DNA of 64,000 nucleotides from Methylomonas sp. (GTDB taxonomy: Bacteria; Pseudomonadota; Gammaproteobacteria; Methylococcales; Methylomonadaceae): positions 18,878 to 82,877 of the forward strand of contig PERU01000016.1 of the NCBI GenBank assembly GCA_002928965.1. The letters run 5' to 3'. Shown here in pieces: positions 56,815 to 64,000 of this stretch. The notes beneath the pieces were generated by a model that was not told the origin of the DNA, did no database searches, and saw only the letters and a program-made list of their open reading frames with translations. Numbering within the stretch: the stretch's first letter is position 1; each line of letters starts with the position of its first letter. Both the position numbers and the translations under genes were made by a program.

Positions 56815-58119
56815 TTAATTCGGCTTTGTCAGCCATTGATTGATTTCTTGCAGGTTATCTTCATTGATAGAGCCGATGGCTTTCAGGAAACGCACCCGGT
56901 TGGTGATGTACTGATACTTGGATTTGGATAATTCGCGTTTGGCCTTAAATTCCAGTTGTTGCGCCCGCAATAAATCGGCGACTGTTTCAACACCATACCG
57001 TAAACCGCTTTGCATGGCTTCACGGGATTTGCCTGCGGAATTCAAGGCTTTTTCGGAAGCAGTCACCTGTCTGGCATTGGCATTGGAACTGGTGAATGCA
57101 TCGCTGGTTTCTTTGATCAAGGCGCGAATTTTGGATTCGTTTTCCTCATGAGCAATAGCCAAGCGGCTTTGTGCTTCAAACATGCGATGGGTAGTGGTGC
57201 CGCCGGTAAAAATGGGTACATTGACGTTAATGGCGGCTACCTGAGTCTGGGTATGATTGGTTCTGGCGCTTTGGAAGCCGGTATCTGTATCAAAATAATT
57301 GAGCTGCAGATCCACCACCGGCAGGTATCTGGATTTTTGTACAGCCACATTATCACTGGCTGCTTCAATTGCGCTTTGTTGAGCAGCGATAATTGGATTT
57401 TGACTTTTGGCTACGTCGATCCAGTCATCCAGATTGCCGTCCAGTTCGTTATATTCGATGCCTTCCTTGAGTTTGTCGAAATGCTCGATATTAGAATTGG
57501 TTAGCTCTTTAAGGGCTTGTTTGACAATGATCAATTTGCTTTCAGCTCCAATCAAATCGGCGTTCAGTTGATCCAGTCGTGCTTCGGCTTCGTAAACATC
57601 CGTGATTTTGATCATCTGTTTGGCGAATTGCTTTTTGATTTGCTCGAGTTCGCTCTCGGTGGCTTGTTTTTCGGCCCGGATCAAATTTAACTGATCATCA
57701 GCATCCAGCACCGCGAAATAACGTTCAACCACACTAAAAATCAGTCCATGTTTTGCGTCGAGCAGCTCTGAAGTAAATTGGTTTTCAACCTGTTGTGCCC
57801 GCTTCCAGTCCCAAAACTTGGCAAAGTCGATCAGGCTTTGCGTCAAAGACACAAAATAGCGGGTACCTCTGTAATTTTGATCGGGCAGTGTTTCAATGGC
57901 CTGTTGATTATTTGACCAGTTTGCCGTGCCGCTGATTTGCGGCAGCATTTGCCCCAGCGCCTGACCTTTTAGGGCATTTCCGACTTCAACCTTCAATTCG
58001 GCGGTTCTCAGTTGTGGGTCTGCCGCCAAGGCTTGATTGTAAACGCTGAGCAAATCTTCAGCATAAACAGGACAGCTTAAAACCATAGAAAATACTGCTA
58101 TGTGCTTGAGATTCGGCAT
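56815..58119 (-). CDS. TolC-family outer-membrane protein of a type I secretion system
   Basis: A 434-residue outer-membrane channel-tunnel protein. It has a signal peptide (about residues 1-20, ending VYA), then the TolC start EDLLSVYNQALAADPQLRTA and two similar halves of strands and long helices, including YFDTDTGFQSARTNHTQTQV. The last part, LRYGVETVADLLRAQQLEF, is the usual TolC end motif. It is the last gene of the exporter operon, 3 bp after the HlyD-like gene. Confidence 0.93.
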   Translation of the reverse strand: MPNLKHIAVFSMVLSCPVYAEDLLSVYNQALAADPQLRTAELKVEVGNALKGQALGQMLPQISGTANWSNNQQAIETLPDQNYRGTRYFVSLTQSLIDFAKFWDWKRAQQVENQFTSELLDAKHGLIFSVVERYFAVLDADDQLNLIRAEKQATESELEQIKKQFAKQMIKITDVYEAEARLDQLNADLIGAESKLIIVKQALKELTNSNIEHFDKLKEGIEYNELDGNLDDWIDVAKSQNPIIAAQQSAIEAASDNVAVQKSRYLPVVDLQLNYFDTDTGFQSARTNHTQTQVAAINVNVPIFTGGTTTHRMFEAQSRLAIAHEENESKIRALIKETSDAFTSSNANARQVTASEKALNSAGKSREAMQSGLRYGVETVADLLRAQQLEFKAKRELSKSKYQYITNRVRFLKAIGSINEDNLQEINQWLTKPN

Positions 58120-58122
58120 AAA

Positions 58123-59445
58123 TCAATCCTCAATAAATGCGCGGGCAAAGGCATTGCTGATAGGTTTGGTGAGATATTCAAACAAGGTGCGCTCACCGGT
58201 TTTGATCAGCACTTCTACGGGCATGCCGGGGACTAATTCTAGATGTTTCATTTTTTCGTAACTTTCCGGAGTCATTTCCACTTGGGCAAGATAGTAGGGG
58301 GTACCGGATTTTTCTTCGATCAAACGGTCGGCAGACAAATTGATGACTTTACCTTCAATAACGGGGGTTAAGGCTTGCTTAAACGCGGTAAAGCGCACTT
58401 CGGCAAGCAGGCCAATGTTGACCCTGTCGATGTCCAGCGGGTTTACCTGGGCCTCTACAATTAATTCTTCTTTTTGCGGCACAATGTCCAGGATGGGGTG
58501 GCCGGGTAAAATAACGCCGCCCAGGGTGTGTACCGCCAAGCCCATGATTCGCCCGGAAACAGGTGCCTTGATATCGATACGCACCACTTTGTCTTTTGTG
58601 GCGGTCATACGTTGGGTAACGTCATACAGCTCCGATTGCACTTCGCTCAATTTGGCGGTGACTTCTTCTTGAAGTTTCTTTTCCAGCTGAAGAATTTCTA
58701 GTTTGGTCTCGCCAATCTGGATTTGCGCAGAGGCAATTTCAGAGCTGAGTGCGGAAATTTCGCCATTATTGTCGGTGAAATTTCTTTCGACATCCCGCAA
58801 ACGTTGCTTGTCGGCAAAGCCTTCCGCCAATAATTCTCTGAGGTCTTTAGCTTCCTCTTGATAGGAGCTGACCAATTCCTGTTTGCTTTTACGTTGTCCT
58901 GATAAGCCGGAGATTTTGGAATTCAGTTGTCCCACTCGTTGGGTGAGTACTGACATTTCACCTTCATGGGCATTTTTACGTGCCGTAAATAGCTGATCTT
59001 CGGTTTTGCGTGCTTCCTGGATGCGCAGATCGGATACTTCGTTCAATGATTCCGGGTAAGCTATGGCCGGTTTGCCATCCCGTTCGGCCTCCAGACGCGC
59101 GACCTGGGCGGTGAGGGCAATGTACTGGCCGCGGGCGATTTCCAGTTGCGCCTTGTTCTCCGTGCCATCAAGCGTTAGAAGTAAATCGCCTTCCGTGACA
59201 ATGTCGCCATCCTTGACCAGCAACTGACTGACGATGCCGCCATCCAGGTGTTGCACAGTTTTGCGGTGGGATTTGACGGTGACAAAACCAGTTGCCAGTG
59301 CTGCGCCATCGATTGGAGCCAGCACAGACCAGAGTCCAAAAATCCCCAGTGTCGAGATCAAGACTATCAGGCCGAATATGCGTATCTGTTTGTCATCGAT
59401 CAATTCATTTAACGACCGATTGTCGGTTGCATTTTTTGGGGTCAT
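58123..59445 (-). CDS. HlyD-family type I secretion adaptor
   Basis: A 440-residue membrane-fusion protein linking the ABC exporter to the outer-membrane channel. One membrane helix is at about residues 25-50. A biotinyl-lipoyl-like half follows (VKSHRKTVQHLDGGIVSQLL), then a long coiled coil (about 120-290) and the second half of the lipoyl/barrel domain (IKAPVSGRIMGLAVHTLGGV). This is the PrsE/LapC-like form, with PRTs-system-type C-terminus around PGMPVEVLIKTGERT. It lies 12 bp after the ABC gene. Confidence 0.94.
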   Translation of the reverse strand: MTPKNATDNRSLNELIDDKQIRIFGLIVLISTLGIFGLWSVLAPIDGAALATGFVTVKSHRKTVQHLDGGIVSQLLVKDGDIVTEGDLLLTLDGTENKAQLEIARGQYIALTAQVARLEAERDGKPAIAYPESLNEVSDLRIQEARKTEDQLFTARKNAHEGEMSVLTQRVGQLNSKISGLSGQRKSKQELVSSYQEEAKDLRELLAEGFADKQRLRDVERNFTDNNGEISALSSEIASAQIQIGETKLEILQLEKKLQEEVTAKLSEVQSELYDVTQRMTATKDKVVRIDIKAPVSGRIMGLAVHTLGGVILPGHPILDIVPQKEELIVEAQVNPLDIDRVNIGLLAEVRFTAFKQALTPVIEGKVINLSADRLIEEKSGTPYYLAQVEMTPESYEKMKHLELVPGMPVEVLIKTGERTLFEYLTKPISNAFARAFIED

Positions 59446-59457
59446 GATTTGATTGGA

Positions 59458-61176
59458 TTAGTTTTTACGAGCAGCATCAGCGTTAATTGCGGGCTGGGCT
59501 TGTTTTTGTAGATGCGCGATGACTTGATCTTTCGGACCGTATACTGCCAACTGACCATCGTTTAGAACCAGTAGTTTGTCGACTTTGGTCAAAATGGTTT
59601 GGCGATGTGATACCAAAATCACCGTAGTGTGCTTTTGTTTCAATCGTTGCAAGGCATTGCTCAAAGCCAGTTCGCCTTGTTCGTCCAGATTGGAGTTGGG
59701 TTCATCCAACACCACCAGTACCGGGTTACCATATAGCGCTCTTGCCAAACCGATACGTTGGCGTTGTCCGCCGGATAAAGTGCCGCCACTGGCACCAATC
59801 AGGGTGTCGTAGCCTTCCGGGAGACGTAAAATCAAGTCATGGACATCGGCCATTTGGGCTGCCTGGATAACTTCTTCAGGATCAACCTCACCGAAGCGGG
59901 CAATGTTTTCGCTGATGCTGCCCTCAAATAACTCAATATCCTGCGGTAAATAGCCAATGTAAGGACCTAATTCATCGCGATTCCAGGCCACAATATCGGC
60001 ACCATCCAAACGAATTTTACCGGCCGCTGCGGGCCAAATGCCTAATGCTGCGCGGGCAAAGGTGGATTTACCTGCACCGCTGGGACCTATCACACCGACA
60101 ATATCACCGGCTTCTATCGCTAGACTGATGCCGCGCAAGGCCGGTATTTTAGAACCCGGCGGGATGACCTGTGCTTCTTCAAAGCGAATTTGTCCTTTTG
60201 GCGGCGGCAAGCGCATTTGCTCTTGTTGAGCAGGCATCTGGGTCAAAACGTCATTGAGTCGTTGATATTGACCACGCGCATTAACAAAACCTTTCCAGGT
60301 CGCAATCATCAAATCAATAGGAGCGAGGGCGCGGCCTAATAAAATGGATCCGGCAATCATCATGCCGGGTGAAATTTCCCGTTCAATAACCAAATACGCA
60401 CCGACAGCCAATATCAAAGACTGGGAGGTTAAGCGCACCACTTTGGATGCCGCAGCTATCAAGCCGGCTCGGGAGCTGGCGGTGGATTGTAAAATCAGCA
60501 CCTTATGAGTGGTTTCCAGCCAACGTTTACGCACGTTGCTGAGCATACCCATGGATTCAATCACTTCGGCGTTTCGCAAGTGACGATTGATCAAGCCGCG
60601 TCCGGCCATCGCCGTGGTGTTGGCTTCTGCCAGGGTTTTGGCGGTGGCGAGTTCGTTGGCAATGGCCAGTATCACCAATAAAATTGAGGTCGCCACCGAA
60701 AACCAGCCATATAAAGGATGGAATACAAACATCAGGGCGATATAAATAGGTAGCCAAGGTGCGTCGAAAAACGCGAATAAACCATTGCCGGTCATAAATT
60801 GGCGCAGGGCGGTCAAGTCATCCAGTGCTTGTGAATTGGCACGTTGACCGCCTGAATACAAGGATTGCTTATAAGCGACCTCGAACACCCGTTGGTTAAG
60901 TACGATTTCCAAACGCGCACTGACGCGGATTAAAATCTGCGAACGTACCCACTCCATAATGCTCATGGTGATAAATAGCAGCACCAATATCAGTGTCAGC
61001 ATTAACAACGTCGATTGATTACCGGTGGGTACGACCCGGTCGTATACTTGCAGCATGTACAGGGACGGTGCCAACATCAGTATGTTGATCACCATACTGA
61101 AGCCGGCTGCAGACCAGAATGCACTTCGACATTCCAGTAAGGCGAGTTCCAGGTCGGTTTTGTTTATTGGCTTCAT
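59458..61176 (-). CDS. Type I secretion ABC transporter (permease/ATPase)
   Basis: A 572-residue half-transporter of the PrtD/RsaD type, with a six-helix membrane domain (about residues 20-300) and a C-terminal ATPase. Walker A is GPSGAGKST, the signature is LSGGQRQRIGLARAL, and Walker B is VLVVLDEPNSNLDEQ. It lacks an N-terminal C39 peptidase or C39-like domain, so cargo is not cut at a leader on export. The ATG at 61176 gives MKPINKTDLELALLECRSAF; the open frame goes 27 codons further upstream, but without better support. It is the first gene of the ABC-HlyD-TolC operon. Confidence 0.94.
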   Translation of the reverse strand: MKPINKTDLELALLECRSAFWSAAGFSMVINILMLAPSLYMLQVYDRVVPTGNQSTLLMLTLILVLLFITMSIMEWVRSQILIRVSARLEIVLNQRVFEVAYKQSLYSGGQRANSQALDDLTALRQFMTGNGLFAFFDAPWLPIYIALMFVFHPLYGWFSVATSILLVILAIANELATAKTLAEANTTAMAGRGLINRHLRNAEVIESMGMLSNVRKRWLETTHKVLILQSTASSRAGLIAAASKVVRLTSQSLILAVGAYLVIEREISPGMMIAGSILLGRALAPIDLMIATWKGFVNARGQYQRLNDVLTQMPAQQEQMRLPPPKGQIRFEEAQVIPPGSKIPALRGISLAIEAGDIVGVIGPSGAGKSTFARAALGIWPAAAGKIRLDGADIVAWNRDELGPYIGYLPQDIELFEGSISENIARFGEVDPEEVIQAAQMADVHDLILRLPEGYDTLIGASGGTLSGGQRQRIGLARALYGNPVLVVLDEPNSNLDEQGELALSNALQRLKQKHTTVILVSHRQTILTKVDKLLVLNDGQLAVYGPKDQVIAHLQKQAQPAINADAARKN

Positions 61177-61290
61177 TCCATTTAGTGCATGTGAAGAGGT
61201 TAAAAGTGTATTGCTACTTACCCGTGTTGGTTGAGCAGTGAGGTAATGCAAACACATTAAGTGTATCAGGCTTCGTATTTTCTGCTGTTC

Positions 61291-61317
61291 AAAAAAATAG
61301 GGGCATTACGCCCCTAG
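61291..61317 (-). terminator. intrinsic terminator after the second PEP-CTERM gene
   Basis: A 7-bp stem (TAGGGGC at 61299-61305 with GCCCCTA at 61311-61317) with a T run on the minus strand (plus-strand A run at 61292-61298). It separates the PEP-CTERM gene from the exporter genes, which must then start from a promoter in the short gap before 61176. Confidence 0.75.
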
Positions 61318-61422
61318 ATTGTTTAAAGCCTTACCGCTTGGTAGCACTCAATAATTAATCTGTCATGGTTATATCAAGAACGACAAAGTGTTACCGGTTT
61401 ATCTTGACTTAGCGCCACAGTT

Positions 61423-62079
61423 TCAAGCTTGCAGCGTATTTTTCATGCCTTTACGAGCAATGATTAACAGGCTGCAACCCAAAAGCAGCAAAACAAGCGT
61501 GTTGGGTTCCGGAATCGTTTGGTTTCTGCTGCCTTCCAGGCTGAAGGCCATGTCAACACCAGAGTTTTCGACACTCCAGTCAGGATCTTTAACAATGGTG
61601 TTGCCGTTACCTGGATTACCATATAACCAAAACCAATTGGATAAGCCAGCATTTTGAATTGATAGAAAATAATCGCCAGCAAGTAACTGCAACGGATTGT
61701 TTAAAATCAATTCATAGCGGTAATACTCTTCCTGGTTTATATTAAAAAGTTCTGTTGGGGCAGACACAAAACCGCTTAAAGCTGAAGCAGGGTAATTAGA
61801 AAGGTCGTTAAAAAGTTTGACTTCAAATGGATCTGCATCTGGATCAACATAAGTGCCCCACCAGACAATCGATTGAATATTTACGTGAGCAACGCTGAAA
61901 TCGTCGCCATTGATTTGTCCTGAAGAAATATCGGATTGAAACCCATCTATTATCGGATCAACAACAGGCGCTTGTTGGTATAGCACTGCTGCCGCGGTTG
62001 AGACATTAGCTGCTAACGCTAATGAAAGGATTATTAATCCTCTGAAAATATTATTTAAAGGTTTCGATTGTGTATTCAT
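61423..62079 (-). CDS. PEP-CTERM sorting-domain protein
   Basis: A 218-residue exported protein: signal peptide (about residues 13-31, IILSLALAANVSTAAA), a body of about 150 residues rich in aromatic and acidic residues (SIVWWGTYVDPDADPFEVKL and LAGDYFLSIQNAGLSNWFWL), and a C-terminal IPEPNTLVLLLLGCSLLII followed by ARKGMKN. This is an exosortase target. It lies between the repeat-protein gene and the type I exporter on the same strand, but has its own flanking terminators. The body is not a named family that I recognise. Confidence 0.87.
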   Translation of the reverse strand: MNTQSKPLNNIFRGLIILSLALAANVSTAAAVLYQQAPVVDPIIDGFQSDISSGQINGDDFSVAHVNIQSIVWWGTYVDPDADPFEVKLFNDLSNYPASALSGFVSAPTELFNINQEEYYRYELILNNPLQLLAGDYFLSIQNAGLSNWFWLYGNPGNGNTIVKDPDWSVENSGVDMAFSLEGSRNQTIPEPNTLVLLLLGCSLLIIARKGMKNTLQA

Positions 62080-62218
62080 TGTTTGACTCCTGTTGGAAAT
62101 TGCCTAATTCAGATGAATTTTATTAAGCAATTTTTGATCCAAAAAATAAATTATTGATTTATAATGAATAATTTATGTCATTTGAAATGTGGTGTAAAGA
62201 AAAGCGACATGTACCAAA

Positions 62219-62248
62219 GGACAGGGTTGAGTTTTTTCAACCCTGTCC
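62219..62248 (-). terminator. hairpin after the PKD-repeat protein gene
   Basis: A perfect 12-bp stem (GGACAGGGTTGA / TCAACCCTGTCC) with a 6-nt loop, 21 bp beyond the stop codon on the minus strand. The T run is short (TTT), so it is a moderate terminator candidate. Confidence 0.6.
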
Positions 62249-62268
62249 AGATTTGAGCAACCTCTGAA

Positions 62269-64000
62269 CTATGCAGGTGCTACCCCAACAAATGGCACCA
62301 GTTCAAACTCAATATTATCAACTAAGTAATCGCTGCCATGCAGGCTACCGGAAACATAAGGTGCTGTAGCGAATTGACCGCTGTCGTTATTGTAAGCCCC
62401 AAATACGAAATTATTATTCGCATCGTAACTCCCCGTCGTCAGCACTACGGCATCAAAAGCAGTATTGCTTTCCAGAACCACCAGCTTATTGCCATTAGCA
62501 TTATCGGCAGTAAATACAACTTCCTTCACCAGCAGACCGGCACTATCGAATGCCTGCAAACGCCCCGCTTCATTGTAGTTTGAGGTATTGCCATCATCGT
62601 CAGTAAAGAATTGGGTCAGATTGACCTTAACCTTGTTGGCTGATTGATCCAGTTCAAAACGTAAAGCTTCTTTGCCTTGAATTTCCTGTTGAATGCTACT
62701 GGTAGCGGCATTTCTTCCACTAACCCCTAAGTCACCATTCCACAGATCACCACCAGCTAAGGAAGTGGTGCTGAGTGCATTGAATTTCACTCCAGTCCAT
62801 GTTTCACCTGTATTGGTGTAATCACCTTTATGGCTAATGCTGACTTGATCATCGGTCCAGAATGGCGCCCAAACATTTGGATTCGATAGGGTTGGCCTTC
62901 CAACCGCATCACCCAGACGAATGATCTCGGGTTGAACCGCTGGATTGACCAGCAGGGCTTTTCCGGTCATATCGAATGTACCATCTTCATCCACCAAACT
63001 GACGACAATTGAATAATTACCGACATTGGCATAGGTATGATTGACATTACCGCTCAAAGCCGATACTTCAAGCGCGGTCAGGACTTGCGCTGCCGAGCCA
63101 TCGCCCCAGTTGATACTGTAGCTAGTGACGGTATCTGCGCCAGGATCGGTTACGCTTCCCAAAGTGAGGGTATAAGGCGAGTCTTCAATCACTTGGTTCG
63201 CACCGCTGACTGTCATCACAGGCGCCACGTTGTTCACCGTGACCACTTTGGATTCAGTCGAGTTAGCGCCATACTGGTCGGAAACCGTGACCTGGATGGT
63301 GCGGTCGGTAGCGTTGTTGGGTCCATCCGCATCATCGGCAAACACATGAGACACATTGCCGCTTAAATTAGCCAATTCCAGAGCGGTGAGTGATTGCACT
63401 GCAGAACCATCGCCCCAATTGATGCTGTAAGACAGCGTATCGCTGGACTCGACCGGATCGGAACCTATCAGATTGAGCGTGTAATTACTTCCTTCACTGA
63501 TTGTGCTGACACCGGAGAGTAAAACGGATGGCAGTTCGTTGACGACATTGATGTTCACTGTACCGGTATCGAAACCGCCAAAGCCATCGCCCACTGTGTA
63601 GGTAAAGCTGGTTGCGCCAGTGAATCCGGCATTAGGCGTGAAGGAGAAACTGCCATTGGTCTGTGCCTCAAGCGTGCCTTGCAAGCCTGTGACGTTGACC
63701 GATAAGACATTGAGTGAATCGCCATCGGCATCGGTGTCGCCCTCCAGTATGCCCGGTGCTGCAATAGTCAACACTTGACCTGGACGTGTCGTGTAAGACT
63801 CATCATCAGCTACCGGTGCGTTGTTGCCACCGCCGGCTGCATCTACAACCACCGACTTGCTGCCTGCATTCGCAAACGTACCATCCTCATCAATCAGCGT
63901 GACGCTGATAGCGAAATTGCCGGGGTTGGCATAGATATGAGTGACATTACCGCTCAAAGCCGATACCTCAGCTGCGGTCAGAACTTGCGCCGCCGAGCCA
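62269..64000 (-). CDS. Large PKD-repeat surface/secreted protein, C-terminal part
   Basis: The frame is open to the window edge (577 residues visible), so the N-terminus lies outside. Reading N to C: the end of a PKD-like unit, a cadherin-like/VCBS-type unit (VLTIAAPGILEGDTDADGDS, FTPNAGFTGATSFTYTVGDG), then two more PKD-like units each with SINWGDGSA and LTALE-x5-LSGNV. A unique C-terminal domain of about 230 residues ends DNIEFELVPFVGVAPA. The hydrophobic, Val/Ala-ending tail fits a type I secretion signal, and the exporter genes lie downstream on the same strand. No RTX nonapeptides (GGxGxDxxx) occur in the visible part. Role as adhesin or S-layer-like protein is inference. Confidence 0.85.
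   Translation of the reverse strand, partial: GSAAQVLTAAEVSALSGNVTHIYANPGNFAISVTLIDEDGTFANAGSKSVVVDAAGGGNNAPVADDESYTTRPGQVLTIAAPGILEGDTDADGDSLNVLSVNVTGLQGTLEAQTNGSFSFTPNAGFTGATSFTYTVGDGFGGFDTGTVNINVVNELPSVLLSGVSTISEGSNYTLNLIGSDPVESSDTLSYSINWGDGSAVQSLTALELANLSGNVSHVFADDADGPNNATDRTIQVTVSDQYGANSTESKVVTVNNVAPVMTVSGANQVIEDSPYTLTLGSVTDPGADTVTSYSINWGDGSAAQVLTALEVSALSGNVNHTYANVGNYSIVVSLVDEDGTFDMTGKALLVNPAVQPEIIRLGDAVGRPTLSNPNVWAPFWTDDQVSISHKGDYTNTGETWTGVKFNALSTTSLAGGDLWNGDLGVSGRNAATSSIQQEIQGKEALRFELDQSANKVKVNLTQFFTDDDGNTSNYNEAGRLQAFDSAGLLVKEVVFTADNANGNKLVVLESNTAFDAVVLTTGSYDANNNFVFGAYNNDSGQFATAPYVSGSLHGSDYLVDNIEFELVPFVGVAPA
63043..63100. repeat. PKD-unit direct repeat, copy A
   Basis: This 58-bp stretch is almost the same as 63943-64000, exactly 900 bp away (300 codons), and encodes GSAAQVLTALEVSALSGNV. 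Confidence 0.8.
63943..64000. repeat. PKD-unit direct repeat, copy B
   Basis: Second copy, running into the window edge. A more diverged relative lies at about 63360-63420. The repeat reflects duplicated PKD-like units in the protein. Confidence 0.8.

Overview
The window looks like a chromosomal segment of a gammaproteobacterium. The gene order yebC-ruvCAB-ybgC-tolQRAB-pal-cpoB-queE-queC, miaB-ybeZ-ybeY-ybeX, glnD-map divergent from rpsB-tsf-pyrH-frr-uppS-cdsA-dxr-rseP, and a HemG-type flavodoxin are all typical of that class. PEP-CTERM proteins, a glycogen cluster with a GH57 enzyme, and base composition that looks moderate by eye would fit a methanotroph of the Methylococcales (Methylomonas or a relative). 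No methane or methanol oxidation gene lies in the window, so this placement is inference. Almost everything is well-packed housekeeping DNA with many 4-bp start/stop overlaps. No rRNA, tRNA, CRISPR array or insertion sequence was recognised.

Layout. 1-367 is the start of a TlpA-like thioredoxin, leftward and cut by the window edge. 462-2689 holds serA-serB. 2754-12993 is the yebC/ruvCAB/tol-pal/queuosine run. 13085-14470 is an unusual pair: a small soluble protein resembling chemotaxis-receptor signalling helices, and a diiron ODP-type metallo-beta-lactamase-fold protein. 14574-18239 is miaB-phoH-ybeY-ybeX. 18306-27582 is a glycogen region: glgA and glgB leftward (glgA followed by a secretin N-domain-like protein), glgC, GH57 and malQ rightward. 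27652-28329 is a small membrane protein with a Gly/Ser/Asp/Cys tail, flanked by a 21-bp imperfect direct repeat.

28907-36232 carries an unusually long glutamate synthase large subunit with a diflavin reductase downstream and no gltD in sight. 36491-38458 has a ubiquinone hydroxylase and a PEP-CTERM protein. 38889-49962 is the glnD-map / rpsB-to-rseP translation and envelope region. 50032-55180 has dsbC, mutS, a candidate small RNA and hemG. 55181-56233 is an AI-2E family permease, followed by about 580 bp of palindromic intergenic repeats.

56815-64000 is a type I secretion locus, all leftward: the end of a large PKD-repeat protein, a PEP-CTERM protein, then the ABC exporter, HlyD adaptor and TolC-like outer-membrane protein. 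The simplest reading is that the exporter secretes the repeat protein.

The most interesting items are the receptor-like/ODP pair (a possible oxygen or redox sensing module), the extended GltB with a diflavin neighbour, the candidate small RNA near 54.0 kb, and the type I secretion locus with its repeat protein.
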